From an uncultured Collinsella sp. (GTDB taxonomy: Bacteria; Actinomycetota; Coriobacteriia; Coriobacteriales; Coriobacteriaceae): a DNA stretch of 10,714 nt. Of the stretch, positions 1 to 5,788 are shown one piece after another. Position 1 is the first letter of the stretch. Each line of letters begins with the position of its first letter. Where the stretch lies: NCBI GenBank assembly GCA_937981515.1, contig CALJNY010000151.1, positions 1 through 10,714 on the forward strand, in the 5' to 3' direction. The position numbers and the translations under genes were made by a program. The notes under the pieces are model-generated. The model had not been told where the DNA came from, did no database searches, and was given only the letters and a program-made list of their open reading frames with translations.

Positions 1-279
1 TTGGGCACAGTCGTAGTCGGCAAACGAGATGCTCAGCATTCGGGCCACCTGATTAGAAGTTCCAACACCATAGAAGTGCTCAAGGACAACAAGCGCCTCA
101 TGCGCCACAAACGTCTCGACCACATGCGGCGACTCCTCATAGCACCATTGCGTCAATGGCCCCTCACTCGTCTGCCGAACCACCAAGCCACCCATACCCG
201 ACGGCTCGCACGTTACCAGCAGGTGCTCCCCGCCCTCATCGCTCTGGAACAAAACAACCCGCTCGTCGAACAGCTCCAT
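1..279 (-). CDS. Hypothetical protein, C-terminus cut off by the window edge
   Basis: An open minus-strand frame of 93 codons starts with ATG at 279 and reaches the window edge without a stop, so only the N-terminal part is visible. The protein begins MELFDERVVLFQSDEGGEHL and looks soluble, acidic and well folded. I see no signal peptide, membrane segment or motif I can assign. The start is supported by a good ribosome site (AAAGGGG, 5 nt upstream) and by a candidate extended -10 element about 35 bp upstream. It lies downstream of the serS terminator and so seems to be a separate transcription unit. A candidate LexA operator overlaps the predicted -35 region, so DNA damage may control it. I do not recognise the family. 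The plus-strand reading frame across the same bases lacks a ribosome site and is taken as a shadow. Confidence 0.72.
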   Translation of the reverse strand, partial: MELFDERVVLFQSDEGGEHLLVTCEPSGMGGLVVRQTSEGPLTQWCYEESPHVVETFVAHEALVVLEHFYGVGTSNQVARMLSISFADYDCAQ

Positions 280-312
280 CACATCCCCTTTCTCTTGCTC
301 TTAGCTAGCAAA

Positions 313-321
313 AGCATAGCA
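313..321 (-). promoter_or_regulatory. Candidate extended -10 promoter element for the left-edge gene
   Basis: On the minus strand the sequence TGCTATGCT fits an extended -10 element (TGn plus TATGCT). The predicted transcript start near 306 would leave a leader of about 27 nt before the ATG at 279. The -35 position at 17-bp spacing reads TCTGTA, a weak match, as is usual when an extended -10 is present. That position overlaps the SOS-type box. Confidence 0.45.
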
Positions 322-338
322 GGTAAATGCATGTATAC

Positions 339-352
339 AGAACGTTTGTTCG
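339..352 (-). promoter_or_regulatory. Candidate LexA (SOS) operator
   Basis: The minus-strand 14-mer CGAACAAACGTTCT matches the Gram-positive/actinobacterial SOS box (CGAAC, four bases, GTTCG) at every conserved position except the last. It overlaps the predicted -35 position of the left-edge gene, where LexA binding would block RNA polymerase. The match is seen directly; binding and SOS control are inferred. A single site of this quality can occur by chance, but its placement on a promoter raises its value. Confidence 0.55.
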
Positions 353-397
353 TGTGTTTTCTATCGAGCTGTCCGCACGGCATGGTATAGCCGTACA

Positions 398-427
398 CAA
401 AAAGGGCGCCCCTAAAAGGAGCGCCCT
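398..427 (-). terminator. Rho-independent terminator of serS
   Basis: Reading the minus strand, GGGCGCTCC and GGGGCGCCC pair as a 9-bp stem with one G-U pair around a 5-nt loop. A run of five T follows. It lies about 24 bp after the serS stop codon and before the promoter of the next gene, so it ends the serS transcript. Confidence 0.85.
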
Positions 428-450
428 CGCAAATCGCCTATGCAGCTAGC

Positions 451-1734
451 TTACGCGACCGGCTCGATCTTCTCGAGGCCGCCCATGTAGGGACGCAGAA
501 CCTCGGGGATCGTGATGGTGCCGTCGGCGTTCTGGTAGTTCTCCAGAATGGCAGCCATGGTACGACCAGCCGGCAGGCCGGAACCGTTAAGGGTGTGCAG
601 GTAGCGCGAGCCCTTGAAGTTCTCGGGGTCGCGATACTTGATGTTGGCGCGACGGGCCTGGAAGTCGCCGCAATTGGAGCAGGAGCTGATCTCCTTGTAG
701 GCGTTGTAGCTCGGCAGCCAAACCTCGACGTCGTAGGTCTGACGGGCAGAGAAGCCCAGGTCGCCGGTGCACAGGCTAATCACGCGATACGGCAGGCCCA
801 GCTGCTGCAGCAGGTACTCGGCCTCGGCGGTCATGCTCTCGAGCTCCTCGTCGGACTCCTCCGGCTTGGCAAACTTGACCATCTCGACCTTGTCGAACTC
901 ATGCTGGCGAATGATGCCGCGGGTGTCGCGACCGGCGGAACCGGCCTCCTCGCGGAAGCAGGGGGTGAAGGCAGTGTAGCGGCGCGGCAGGGTATCGGCG
1001 TCCAGAACCTCACCGGCATGCAGGTTAGTCAGTACGACCTCGGCGGTAGGGATCAGGAAGTTGTCGCCCGAGACGTGATAGGCGTCGTCCTCAAACTTGG
1101 GCAGCTGGCCCGTACCGAACATGGTCTGACGCTTGACGACGATAGGCGGCCACCACTCCTTGAAGCCACGGCTCGTGTGCGTGTCCAGGAAGAAGTTGAT
1201 AAGGGCGCGCTCCAGGCGGGCGCCGGCGCCGCCGAGAACGGTAAAGCGGCTGCCGGAGAGCTTGTTGCCGCGCTCGAAGTCGAGGATGTCCAGATCGGTG
1301 CCCAGATCCCAGTGCGGCTTAAAGTCGAAGTCGAACTCGCGCGGGGTGCCCCAGCGGCGACGCTCGATGTTCTCGTCCTCGTCCTTACCGTACGGGGTGG
1401 CCTCGCACGGAATGTTGGGCAGGTGAGCCATGAAGTCGTACTGCTCCTGCTCAAGAGCGGTACGGCGCTCGGCCAGACCGTCAATCTTCTCGTTGACGGT
1501 GCGCACGGCCTCCTTGGCGGCCTCGGCCTCGTCCTTCTTGCCCTCCTTCATCAGGGCGCCAATCTTCTTGGACTCGGCGTTACGCGTGGCCTGGAGCTCC
1601 TCGACCTCGGTGATGACGGCACGGCGCTCGTCGTCGAGCTCAAAGAACTTCTCGCGATCCCAAGACGTCTGGCGATTTGCCATGGCGGTATCGATGGCAT
1701 CGGGATTCTCGCGAACAAACTTGATATCAAGCAT
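451..1734 (-). CDS. serS: Seryl-tRNA synthetase
   Basis: SerRS charges tRNA-Ser (and tRNA-Sec where present) with serine via seryl-adenylate in the cytoplasm; it is a class II homodimer. Residues 1-105 have the charged helical composition of the N-terminal coiled-coil arm that grips the long variable arm of tRNA-Ser. The catalytic core shows the IPTAEV stretch (228-233), motif 2 around 258-283 with [14 protein letters not shown], and motif 3 near 382-401 with GSGLPAGRT, which keeps the invariant arginine. The 427-residue length is normal for the family. I start at ATG 1734 ([10 protein letters not shown], the usual SerRS N-terminus) because GGAGGA lies 5 nt upstream. A longer frame from ATG 1761 would place that ribosome site inside the coding region. 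It is a single-gene unit with its own promoter and terminator. I see no T-box leader. Confidence 0.98.
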   Translation of the reverse strand: MLDIKFVRENPDAIDTAMANRQTSWDREKFFELDDERRAVITEVEELQATRNAESKKIGALMKEGKKDEAEAAKEAVRTVNEKIDGLAERRTALEQEQYDFMAHLPNIPCEATPYGKDEDENIERRRWGTPREFDFDFKPHWDLGTDLDILDFERGNKLSGSRFTVLGGAGARLERALINFFLDTHTSRGFKEWWPPIVVKRQTMFGTGQLPKFEDDAYHVSGDNFLIPTAEVVLTNLHAGEVLDADTLPRRYTAFTPCFREEAGSAGRDTRGIIRQHEFDKVEMVKFAKPEESDEELESMTAEAEYLLQQLGLPYRVISLCTGDLGFSARQTYDVEVWLPSYNAYKEISSCSNCGDFQARRANIKYRDPENFKGSRYLHTLNGSGLPAGRTMAAILENYQNADGTITIPEVLRPYMGGLEKIEPVA

Positions 1735-1763
1735 TAGATCCTCCGGCGATATACATTCCATTT

Positions 1764-1802
1764 AGGTTGCAACCTTGTACATGTATGGGCAAGTATATAC
1801 TT
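1764..1802. promoter_or_regulatory. Divergent promoter region with three palindromes
   Basis: Three perfect palindromes lie in a row between serS and the divergent small gene: AGGTTGCAACCT (1764-1775), TACATGTA (1778-1785) and AAGTATATACTT (1791-1802). The last contains TATACT on both strands. On the minus strand TATACT (1792-1797) sits 18 bp from TTGGGT (1816-1821), a reasonable serS promoter. On the plus strand TATACT (1796-1801) has only a poorly spaced -35 (TTGTAC at 1775-1780). The first two palindromes are possible operator sites. Confidence 0.4.
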
Positions 1803-1845
1803 ATGAGCGTTTACGACCCAACTCAACTACGCAAGAAGGCACCCA

Positions 1846-2019
1846 ATGGACGCAGTTTTTTCCTTTTTGTTTGGCACCCGCACCGGTTTTGCCATCCTTT
1901 TCGCCGGCGGCATCCTGCTATTTGCGATTCTTGCCTTTGTAATGGAGAAGCGCACCCATAAGATGTATGTCGACCGCGGCCCCAAGTCCGAGGATGAAGA
2001 AGACAGCTTCTGGGACTAA
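1846..2019 (+). CDS. Small single-pass membrane protein (57 aa), function unknown
   Basis: This is a 57-codon gene, ATG to TAA, that a 60-residue cutoff would miss. The protein starts MDAVFSFLFGTRTGFAILFA. A hydrophobic, glycine-containing segment at about residues 14-33 is long enough for one membrane span. It is followed by a basic patch (MEKRTHK) and an acidic tail ending DSFWD. By the positive-inside rule the tail should face the cytoplasm. AGAAGG lies 7 nt before the ATG, and a stem-loop followed by T residues begins at the stop codon, so it looks like a complete one-gene unit. Its promoter region is shared with the divergent serS. I do not recognise the family. Ribosome site, membrane segment and terminator make it likely real, but nothing here shows its role. 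Confidence 0.72.
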   Translation: MDAVFSFLFGTRTGFAILFAGGILLFAILAFVMEKRTHKMYVDRGPKSEDEEDSFWD

Positions 2020-2055
2020 CCTGCCAAAAAAGACAGGCTTATTTTGGCAGGTTTT
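2018..2055 (+). terminator. Stem-loop terminator of the small membrane gene
   Basis: AACCTGCCAAAA (2018-2029) and TTTTGGCAGGTT (2042-2053) are exact reverse complements around a 12-nt loop. The stem is followed by two further T, giving a TTTT run. It starts at the stop codon of the small gene. Its right half is also part of a repeat found inverted at 2136-2160. Confidence 0.6.
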
Positions 2056-2160
2056 ATCTGAGCAAACGCAAGCGCCCCGCAACTGGAATTGAGCCAGTTG
2101 CGGGGCGCTTTTTGCTCAAGGTACAAAACTGCAGGAAAACCCTGCCAAAATAAACCTGTC
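2032..2160. repeat. Inverted pair of a 24-25 bp repeat flanking a terminator
   Basis: The plus strand at 2032-2055 and the minus strand at 2160-2136 carry the same unit: GACAGG, then C/T, TTATTTTGGCAGG, then TTTT. They differ by one substitution and one extra G. The arms face each other around the 16-bp terminator stem. The unit does not belong to either coding region. It looks like a dispersed intergenic repeat family, but this window alone cannot show that. Confidence 0.6.
2071..2113 (+). terminator. Very strong terminator between convergent genes
   Basis: AGCGCCCCGCAACTGG (2071-2086) pairs perfectly with 2094-2109 to give a 16-bp stem with a 7-nt loop. TTTTT follows at 2109-2113 on the plus strand. 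GAGCAAA/TTTGCTC flanks can extend the structure. On the minus strand the tail is TTGCGTTTGC, so it may also stop transcripts from proC, which otherwise lacks a clear terminator of its own. Confidence 0.85.
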
Positions 2161-2174
2161 CCTTATTGGTCAGT

Positions 2175-2945
2175 TTACTGGAGAGTAGCGTCGATGGCCT
2201 TGACCAGGGCGCTGCGCATGCCGGCGTCCTCGAGCGCGACGACGCCCTTGATGGTAGCGCCGCCGGGCGAGCACACGGCATCCTTCATCGCTGCGGGATG
2301 CTGACCGGTTGCAAGCTGCAGCTTTGCCGTACCCAGCACCATCTGGCTCACAATGCGATAGGCATCGGCGCGCGGAATACCGTGTTTGACGGCCGCATCG
2401 CCCAGAGCCTCGATCGCCATGGCGACAAACGCCGGGGCGCAACCGCCCACGGTACCGCCCACAAACAGCAGACTCGAATCGAGCTCGACCACCGTGCCAA
2501 GCTTTCCGAGCAGATCGAGCACCGTGGCACGCTGCTCACCGCTAAGCGTGGAAGCCTTCTCGCAGGCGATAACGCCCTCGCCCACCGAAACCGGCGTGTT
2601 AGGCACCGTCGAGATATGAGCGACACCTGGCAGGACCTGTTCCCACTTTGCGCTATCCCAAGTCCAGGCAACCGAAAGGACGACCTTGTCGGCAAGCGCA
2701 TCCTTGAGTGGAGCGAAGACCTTCTCAATCATGTACGGCTTGACCGCCGCAACCACGATATCGGACGCGGCAACAACCTCCGCCGCATCGTGGCAGGCAG
2801 CCATGCCCCGCGCCTCGCAACGCTCAACCAGAGCATCGTAGCGGCCTGCGCAGGCGCACATGTCGCCCGCGGCCACGCCGGCGGCAATCCAGCCATCGGC
2901 CATAGCGCTCGCCATATTGCCAAAACCGACAAATCCGATCTTCAT
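2175..2945 (-). CDS. proC: Pyrroline-5-carboxylate reductase
   Basis: ProC catalyses the last step of proline synthesis, NAD(P)H-dependent reduction of 1-pyrroline-5-carboxylate to L-proline, in the cytoplasm. The N-terminus has the Rossmann nucleotide-binding motif GFGNMA (residues 7-12). AVKP (67-70) and VPNTPVSVGEG (114-124) are typical of the family. The C-terminal dimerisation domain carries the P5CR signature, with SPGGATIKGVVALEDAG at 226-242. The length of 256 residues is slightly short of the usual 265-280 but shows no gap in the core. ATG 2945 has GAGGA about 9 nt upstream. It follows rlmH with a 73-bp gap and is probably the last gene of the SPFH-rlmH-proC unit. Confidence 0.97.
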   Translation of the reverse strand: MKIGFVGFGNMASAMADGWIAAGVAAGDMCACAGRYDALVERCEARGMAACHDAAEVVAASDIVVAAVKPYMIEKVFAPLKDALADKVVLSVAWTWDSAKWEQVLPGVAHISTVPNTPVSVGEGVIACEKASTLSGEQRATVLDLLGKLGTVVELDSSLLFVGGTVGGCAPAFVAMAIEALGDAAVKHGIPRADAYRIVSQMVLGTAKLQLATGQHPAAMKDAVCSPGGATIKGVVALEDAGMRSALVKAIDATLQ

Positions 2946-3018
2946 ATCACACAGTCCTCTCAGATGCGTTCCTCAAAACGAAAGTCATTGTCCCACGCCA
3001 TTGTTTCGTATTGCCGAC

Positions 3019-3489
3019 CTACTTGTGATACGGCTCGCCACGGCTAATCTTGCAGGCGCGGTAGATCTGCTCCAGCAGCACCACGCGCGCCAGGTTATGC
3101 GGCAAGGTAATGCGTCCAAAGCTGAGCATCTCGTCGGCATGGGCGCGCACGGCATCGCTCACGCCGTCCGATCCGCCGATTACAAAAGCGATATCGCTGT
3201 TGCCTCGCAGCATGAGGTCATCGAGATGGGTCGAGAACTCCTCGCTCGAACGCTCCTTGCCCTCGATAGCCAGCAGAATCACATGTGCCCGCGGTGGCAG
3301 GGCAGCAAGAATCGCCACGCCCTCTTTGTTACGCGCGGCATCCACACCGCCCGCCTTGGCCGGATCAATATCGGCAACCTCGCGCATATCTACCTTGGCA
3401 TAGGCGCCTAGGCGTTTGGTGTATTCGGCGCACGCGTCCTTCCAAAAGCGCTCTTTGAGCTTACCAACGCAAACAACGGTATATTTCAC
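3019..3489 (-). CDS. rlmH: 23S rRNA (pseudouridine1915-N3)-methyltransferase RlmH
   Basis: RlmH is a small SPOUT-class methyltransferase that adds a methyl group from S-adenosylmethionine to N3 of pseudouridine 1915 in helix 69 of 23S rRNA, acting on the assembled 70S ribosome. The 156-residue length is typical. Visible hallmarks are FVIGGSDG (102-109), the trefoil-knot SAM-binding region LPHNLARVVLLEQIYRA (129-145) and the near-invariant C-terminus GEPYHK. The start is GTG at 3489: GAAGGAG lies 10 nt upstream, within the last codons of the preceding SPFH gene, whose stop codon is 6 bp away. That tight spacing suggests co-transcription and translational coupling. Confidence 0.97.
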   Translation of the reverse strand: MKYTVVCVGKLKERFWKDACAEYTKRLGAYAKVDMREVADIDPAKAGGVDAARNKEGVAILAALPPRAHVILLAIEGKERSSEEFSTHLDDLMLRGNSDIAFVIGGSDGVSDAVRAHADEMLSFGRITLPHNLARVVLLEQIYRACKISRGEPYHK

Positions 3490-3495
3490 GCGCGT

Positions 3496-4434
3496 CTACT
3501 CCTTCGACTCGTTCTGAACTTTGCCGGCGGTCAACATCTGCTCGAACATCGAGGCCGACTGTGAGAAATCGCTCGGCAGCACGACCGTCGAGGTTTTGCC
3601 CGTGCGAGCGAACTCCGTCATCATCTCGGACCACTGCGTAAACATGAACAGCTGGTTGGCCTCGTCATTGCCGACACCCGTCTCCTGGATAATCTCGAGC
3701 GAGTCCTTGATGCCCAGCGCGATGGCTTTGCGCTGGTTGGCGATGCCCTCGCCCGCCTTTTCCATTGCCTCAGCCTCGGCGGTCGCCTCGGTAACGCGCT
3801 TGATGCGATCGGCCTCGGCGAGCTCCTGTGCCGCAGCGCGCTTGCGCTGGGCGGCGTTGATGTCGTTCATGGAGTTCTCGACCTCGGTCGGCAGTGCGAT
3901 TTTGGTGATGAGCGTCGACACGAGGGTGAAGCCGTAGGCGGCCATCTGCTCGGAAACGGTAGCGTTGACATCCTTGGCGATGTCATCCTTCTTGGCAAAG
4001 ACCTCATCGAGTGTGTAGACGGGAATCGAAGAGCGTAGGGCGTCGGTGATGAAGTCACGCATCTGGTCGACGGGCTCCTGCAGCATGTAGTAGCTCTTGT
4101 AGATGCCCGAATCCGCCGGGCCAGCACCCATGTCATAGCTCACGTGGTACTGAGCAGAGACCTCAAGGCCGATGGTCACGTTGTCCTGGGTCTTAACGTC
4201 GATGCCAAAACCGTTTTTCATGGTGCGCAGACTCACCGTGGCGGCCTTGCGGTCGATCACGGGCACCTTCATGTGGAAGCCCGCGTTGACGATGCGGTTA
4301 AACTTGCCCAGACGCTCGATGATCACGGCATGCTGCTGTTCAACGACATAGCAGGCGTTGGGAAGCAACAGCAACAGGATGATGATGGGAATCAAAAGGC
4401 TGGTAAGGGCGGCGATGATACCGGACAACAGCAT
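3496..4434 (-). CDS. SPFH/band-7 (stomatin/prohibitin-like) membrane protein
   Basis: SPFH proteins form large membrane-anchored oligomers that organise membrane microdomains or modulate membrane proteases; this member's specific role is unknown. The protein has an N-terminal hydrophobic segment (about 5-25), then the band-7 domain starting VVEQQHAVIIERLGKF and running to about residue 200. A charged, Ala/Glu/Lys-rich helical region follows (about 195-245, with AAQELAEADRIKRVTEATAE), typical of SPFH coiled coils. The length of 312 residues fits the stomatin/HIR-like group. I start at ATG 4434, with GAGGAG 6 nt upstream; the frame continues to a GTG at 4455 with no better signal. No NfeD partner or HflK/HflC pair lies beside it. 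It heads the probable SPFH-rlmH-proC operon, which looks like positional linkage rather than shared function. Confidence 0.92.
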   Translation of the reverse strand: MLLSGIIAALTSLLIPIIILLLLLPNACYVVEQQHAVIIERLGKFNRIVNAGFHMKVPVIDRKAATVSLRTMKNGFGIDVKTQDNVTIGLEVSAQYHVSYDMGAGPADSGIYKSYYMLQEPVDQMRDFITDALRSSIPVYTLDEVFAKKDDIAKDVNATVSEQMAAYGFTLVSTLITKIALPTEVENSMNDINAAQRKRAAAQELAEADRIKRVTEATAEAEAMEKAGEGIANQRKAIALGIKDSLEIIQETGVGNDEANQLFMFTQWSEMMTEFARTGKTSTVVLPSDFSQSASMFEQMLTAGKVQNESKE

Positions 4435-4505
4435 GGTCTCTCCTCTGATAGGCACACGTTGGCATTAGGATACCCGCACGAAGCAGCCACGTGACACCAA
4501 CAGGA

Positions 4506-4569
4506 GGCCCATAACAAAAAAGCCCCCATTGCTGGGAGCTCTTTCATTTAATGGTGCGGGCGAAAGGAC
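4506..4569. repeat. Direct repeat copy A: duplicated tRNA-Leu 3' end and terminator
   Basis: These 64 bp match 4695-4758 at 62 of 64 positions, 189 bp apart. The copy contains the complement of the last 18 nt of tRNA-Leu (4552-4569, including CCA), the short AT-rich linker and the tRNA terminator. Identity stops inside the T-arm sequence, so no complete second tRNA is present. It could be a tandem duplication, a deleted second tRNA or an attachment-site copy left by a decayed element. Confidence 0.85.
4515..4540 (-). terminator. Second copy of the tRNA-Leu terminator
   Basis: On the minus strand AGCTCCCA and TGGGGGCT pair around GCAA, followed by TTTTTT (4516-4521). It is identical to the terminator at 4704-4729. 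It would catch any read-through before the SPFH gene, and so isolates the tRNA and tatD transcripts from the next operon. Confidence 0.75.
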
Positions 4570-4694
4570 GTCCGCGTATCCGCTTCGCGGATCCGCACCG
4601 GCTTCGGCCGCCTGCCGGCGTCCTCGCCAGCTCGCTAAAAACGCTCCGCGTTTTCTTTACGCTCGCTCCTTCGCAGGTTCAAGTCCCCGCGATG
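4570..4694. other. Hairpin-rich, gene-free segment between the two direct repeats
   Basis: These 125 bp hold no credible gene. They contain several small perfect dyads: ATCCGC/GCGGAT (4578-4592), GGC/GCC around TTCG (4600-4609) and AAAACGC/GCGTTTT (4638-4654). The plus-strand stretch GGTTCAAGTCC (4676-4686) is identical to the T-arm of the neighbouring tRNA-Leu but points the other way. An open plus-strand frame crosses the segment, but it is only repeat sequence with no ribosome site. Confidence 0.6.
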
Positions 4695-4758
4695 GGCCCA
4701 TAACAAAAAAGCCCCCATTGCTGGGAGCTCTTTCAATCAATGGTGCGGGCGAAAGGAC
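4695..4758. repeat. Direct repeat copy B, overlapping the intact tRNA-Leu
   Basis: This copy includes the true 3' end of tRNA-Leu (4741-4758) and the terminator that follows it. It differs from copy A at only two positions, both in the linker between tRNA and terminator. Identity ends within the tRNA T-arm. Confidence 0.85.
4704..4729 (-). terminator. Terminator of tRNA-Leu (and of tatD read-through)
   Basis: On the minus strand an 8-bp stem (AGCTCCCA with TGGGGGCT, one G-U pair) closes a GCAA tetraloop and is followed by six T. It lies 11 bp after the tRNA CCA end. No terminator separates tatD from the tRNA, so tatD transcripts probably also end here. Confidence 0.85.
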
Positions 4759-4827
4759 TTGAACCTTCATGGGGTTGCCCCCATACGGACCTGAACCGTA
4801 CGCGTCTGCCAATTCCGCCACGCCCGC
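4741..4827 (-). tRNA. tRNA-Leu (anticodon CAG)
   Basis: The 87-nt minus-strand sequence folds as a class II tRNA. The acceptor stem GCGGGCG/CGCCCGC is perfect, and CCA is encoded. The anticodon stem TACGG/CCGTA holds the loop TTCAGGT, giving CAG (4791-4793). A long variable arm with GGGG/CCCC pairing around GCAA follows, then the T-arm GAAGG-TTCAAGT-CCTTT. The anticodon, long variable arm and A73 discriminator identify leucine; it reads CUG codons. Its last 18 nt are repeated at 4552-4569. Confidence 0.96.
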
Positions 4828-4838
4828 GTGCAGGAATT

Positions 4839-4867
4839 AGAATAACGGAGCGCCACCACGAACGCAA
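4839..4867 (-). promoter_or_regulatory. Promoter of tRNA-Leu
   Basis: On the minus strand TTGCGT (4862-4867) and TATTCT (4839-4844) are separated by exactly 17 bp. The predicted start near 4832 is about 5 nt before the mature tRNA 5' end. The promoter lies directly after the tatD stop codon. Confidence 0.65.
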
Positions 4868-4870
4868 GAA

Positions 4871-5788
4871 CTATTTTTGAAAAAGTTTGCAGGCATTCTC
4901 CCAAGCGGCTTGCGCGATTGTTTCGGCGTCCTCACCAGTGCGATCGACACGGTCGTTAACCAGCGCGTTTGCCGTAATGGAGATCATTGCGGGCTCACAT
5001 TCAAGACCGCGGATGGGCTCCGGAGCCATATACGGGCAATCCGTCTCGAACAGAATTCGATCGAGTGGGGTTGCCGCAAATGCCTCGCGCACGTCGTCGT
5101 TGCGCTTAAAGGTGGCCGCACCACCATATGCGATATAGCAGCCCAGCTCCACAAAGCGCTCCATCGTGGCGCGGTCCTCGCCAAAACAGTGCAGCACACA
5201 ACCGGCCTGGGGCACACCCACCTCGCGCAGTACGTTGTACGCATCCATATGCGAGGTGCGCTCCCCATCCGAGTCCTCGTGCCGCAGGTGTAGCTCCACC
5301 GGCACATTGCGGCGCACGGCAACTTCGAGCTGACGTGCCATGCAGTCAATCTGCACGCTATGGGGCGCCGGCGCGATGTCATCGTCGTAATCCATGTGGT
5401 AGTCCAGACCGATCTCGCCGATACCGGCGCACAAAGGGTCATCGAGTGCGGCAACGACCTGTGCGTGAACGTCGTCGGTATAGTCCGGCGCGCCATACGG
5501 ATGCACGCCGGCAAGATACTTGATCTGCGGGATATCCTGCATCGGCAGAATTTCGCGCACGAGCCAGTCGCTATAGTCCGTCACGCTGCGTTTGTCAGCG
5601 ATGGGGTCGAACATCGTCACCAACAGGTCGACACCCGCAGCTTTGGCGCGCACGAGCGTCTCGGGCACTTCTTTGCCCCAAAACGAAAGCAGATGCGCAT
5701 GCGTGTCGGCAAGCGGTGCCAAGGGCACGGGGCAGGCGACCGTCTTCTTTTTCTTGGTAAACGTCACGCGTGCGGCATTAGGCATCAT
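4871..5788 (-). CDS. tatD: TatD family metal-dependent DNase/hydrolase
   Basis: TatD proteins are metal-dependent TIM-barrel hydrolases with DNase activity, linked to DNA repair and processing. The metal ligands are present: DTHAH (28-32), the glutamate in GEIGLDYH (124-131), the histidine in ELHLRHED (165-172), the histidine in LHCFGED (199-205) and the aspartate in ETDCPYMAPEPIRG (248-261). At 305 residues it is about 40 longer than usual. Some of this is a basic N-terminal extension (KKKK near residue 13) before the barrel. The start at ATG 5788 has AGGAG 8 nt upstream, inside rsmA; a second ATG follows at once. The 11-bp overlap with rsmA implies translational coupling. Gene clusters of metG, tatD and rsmA are common in Gram-positive bacteria. 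The exact substrate is not visible here. Confidence 0.93.
   Translation of the reverse strand: MMPNAARVTFTKKKKTVACPVPLAPLADTHAHLLSFWGKEVPETLVRAKAAGVDLLVTMFDPIADKRSVTDYSDWLVREILPMQDIPQIKYLAGVHPYGAPDYTDDVHAQVVAALDDPLCAGIGEIGLDYHMDYDDDIAPAPHSVQIDCMARQLEVAVRRNVPVELHLRHEDSDGERTSHMDAYNVLREVGVPQAGCVLHCFGEDRATMERFVELGCYIAYGGAATFKRNDDVREAFAATPLDRILFETDCPYMAPEPIRGLECEPAMISITANALVNDRVDRTGEDAETIAQAAWENACKLFQK

Noticed and set aside
1..390. A plus-strand frame at the left edge
   Set aside because: The minus-strand frame here has a good ribosome site, promoter and globular protein composition; the plus frame has none and runs into the serS terminator region.
595..1737. A 380-codon plus-strand open frame
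   Set aside because: It is fully antisense to serS and is low-complexity Leu/Val/Gly sequence without family motifs.
1735..1845. Possible T-box riboswitch before serS
   Set aside because: The leader is only about 50 nt from the predicted start and has no antiterminator motif or terminator stem.
4529..4762. A 77-codon plus-strand frame across the tRNA-Leu repeats
   Set aside because: It is built from the direct repeat and the antisense of a tRNA; the duplicated peptide ends simply reflect the DNA repeat.
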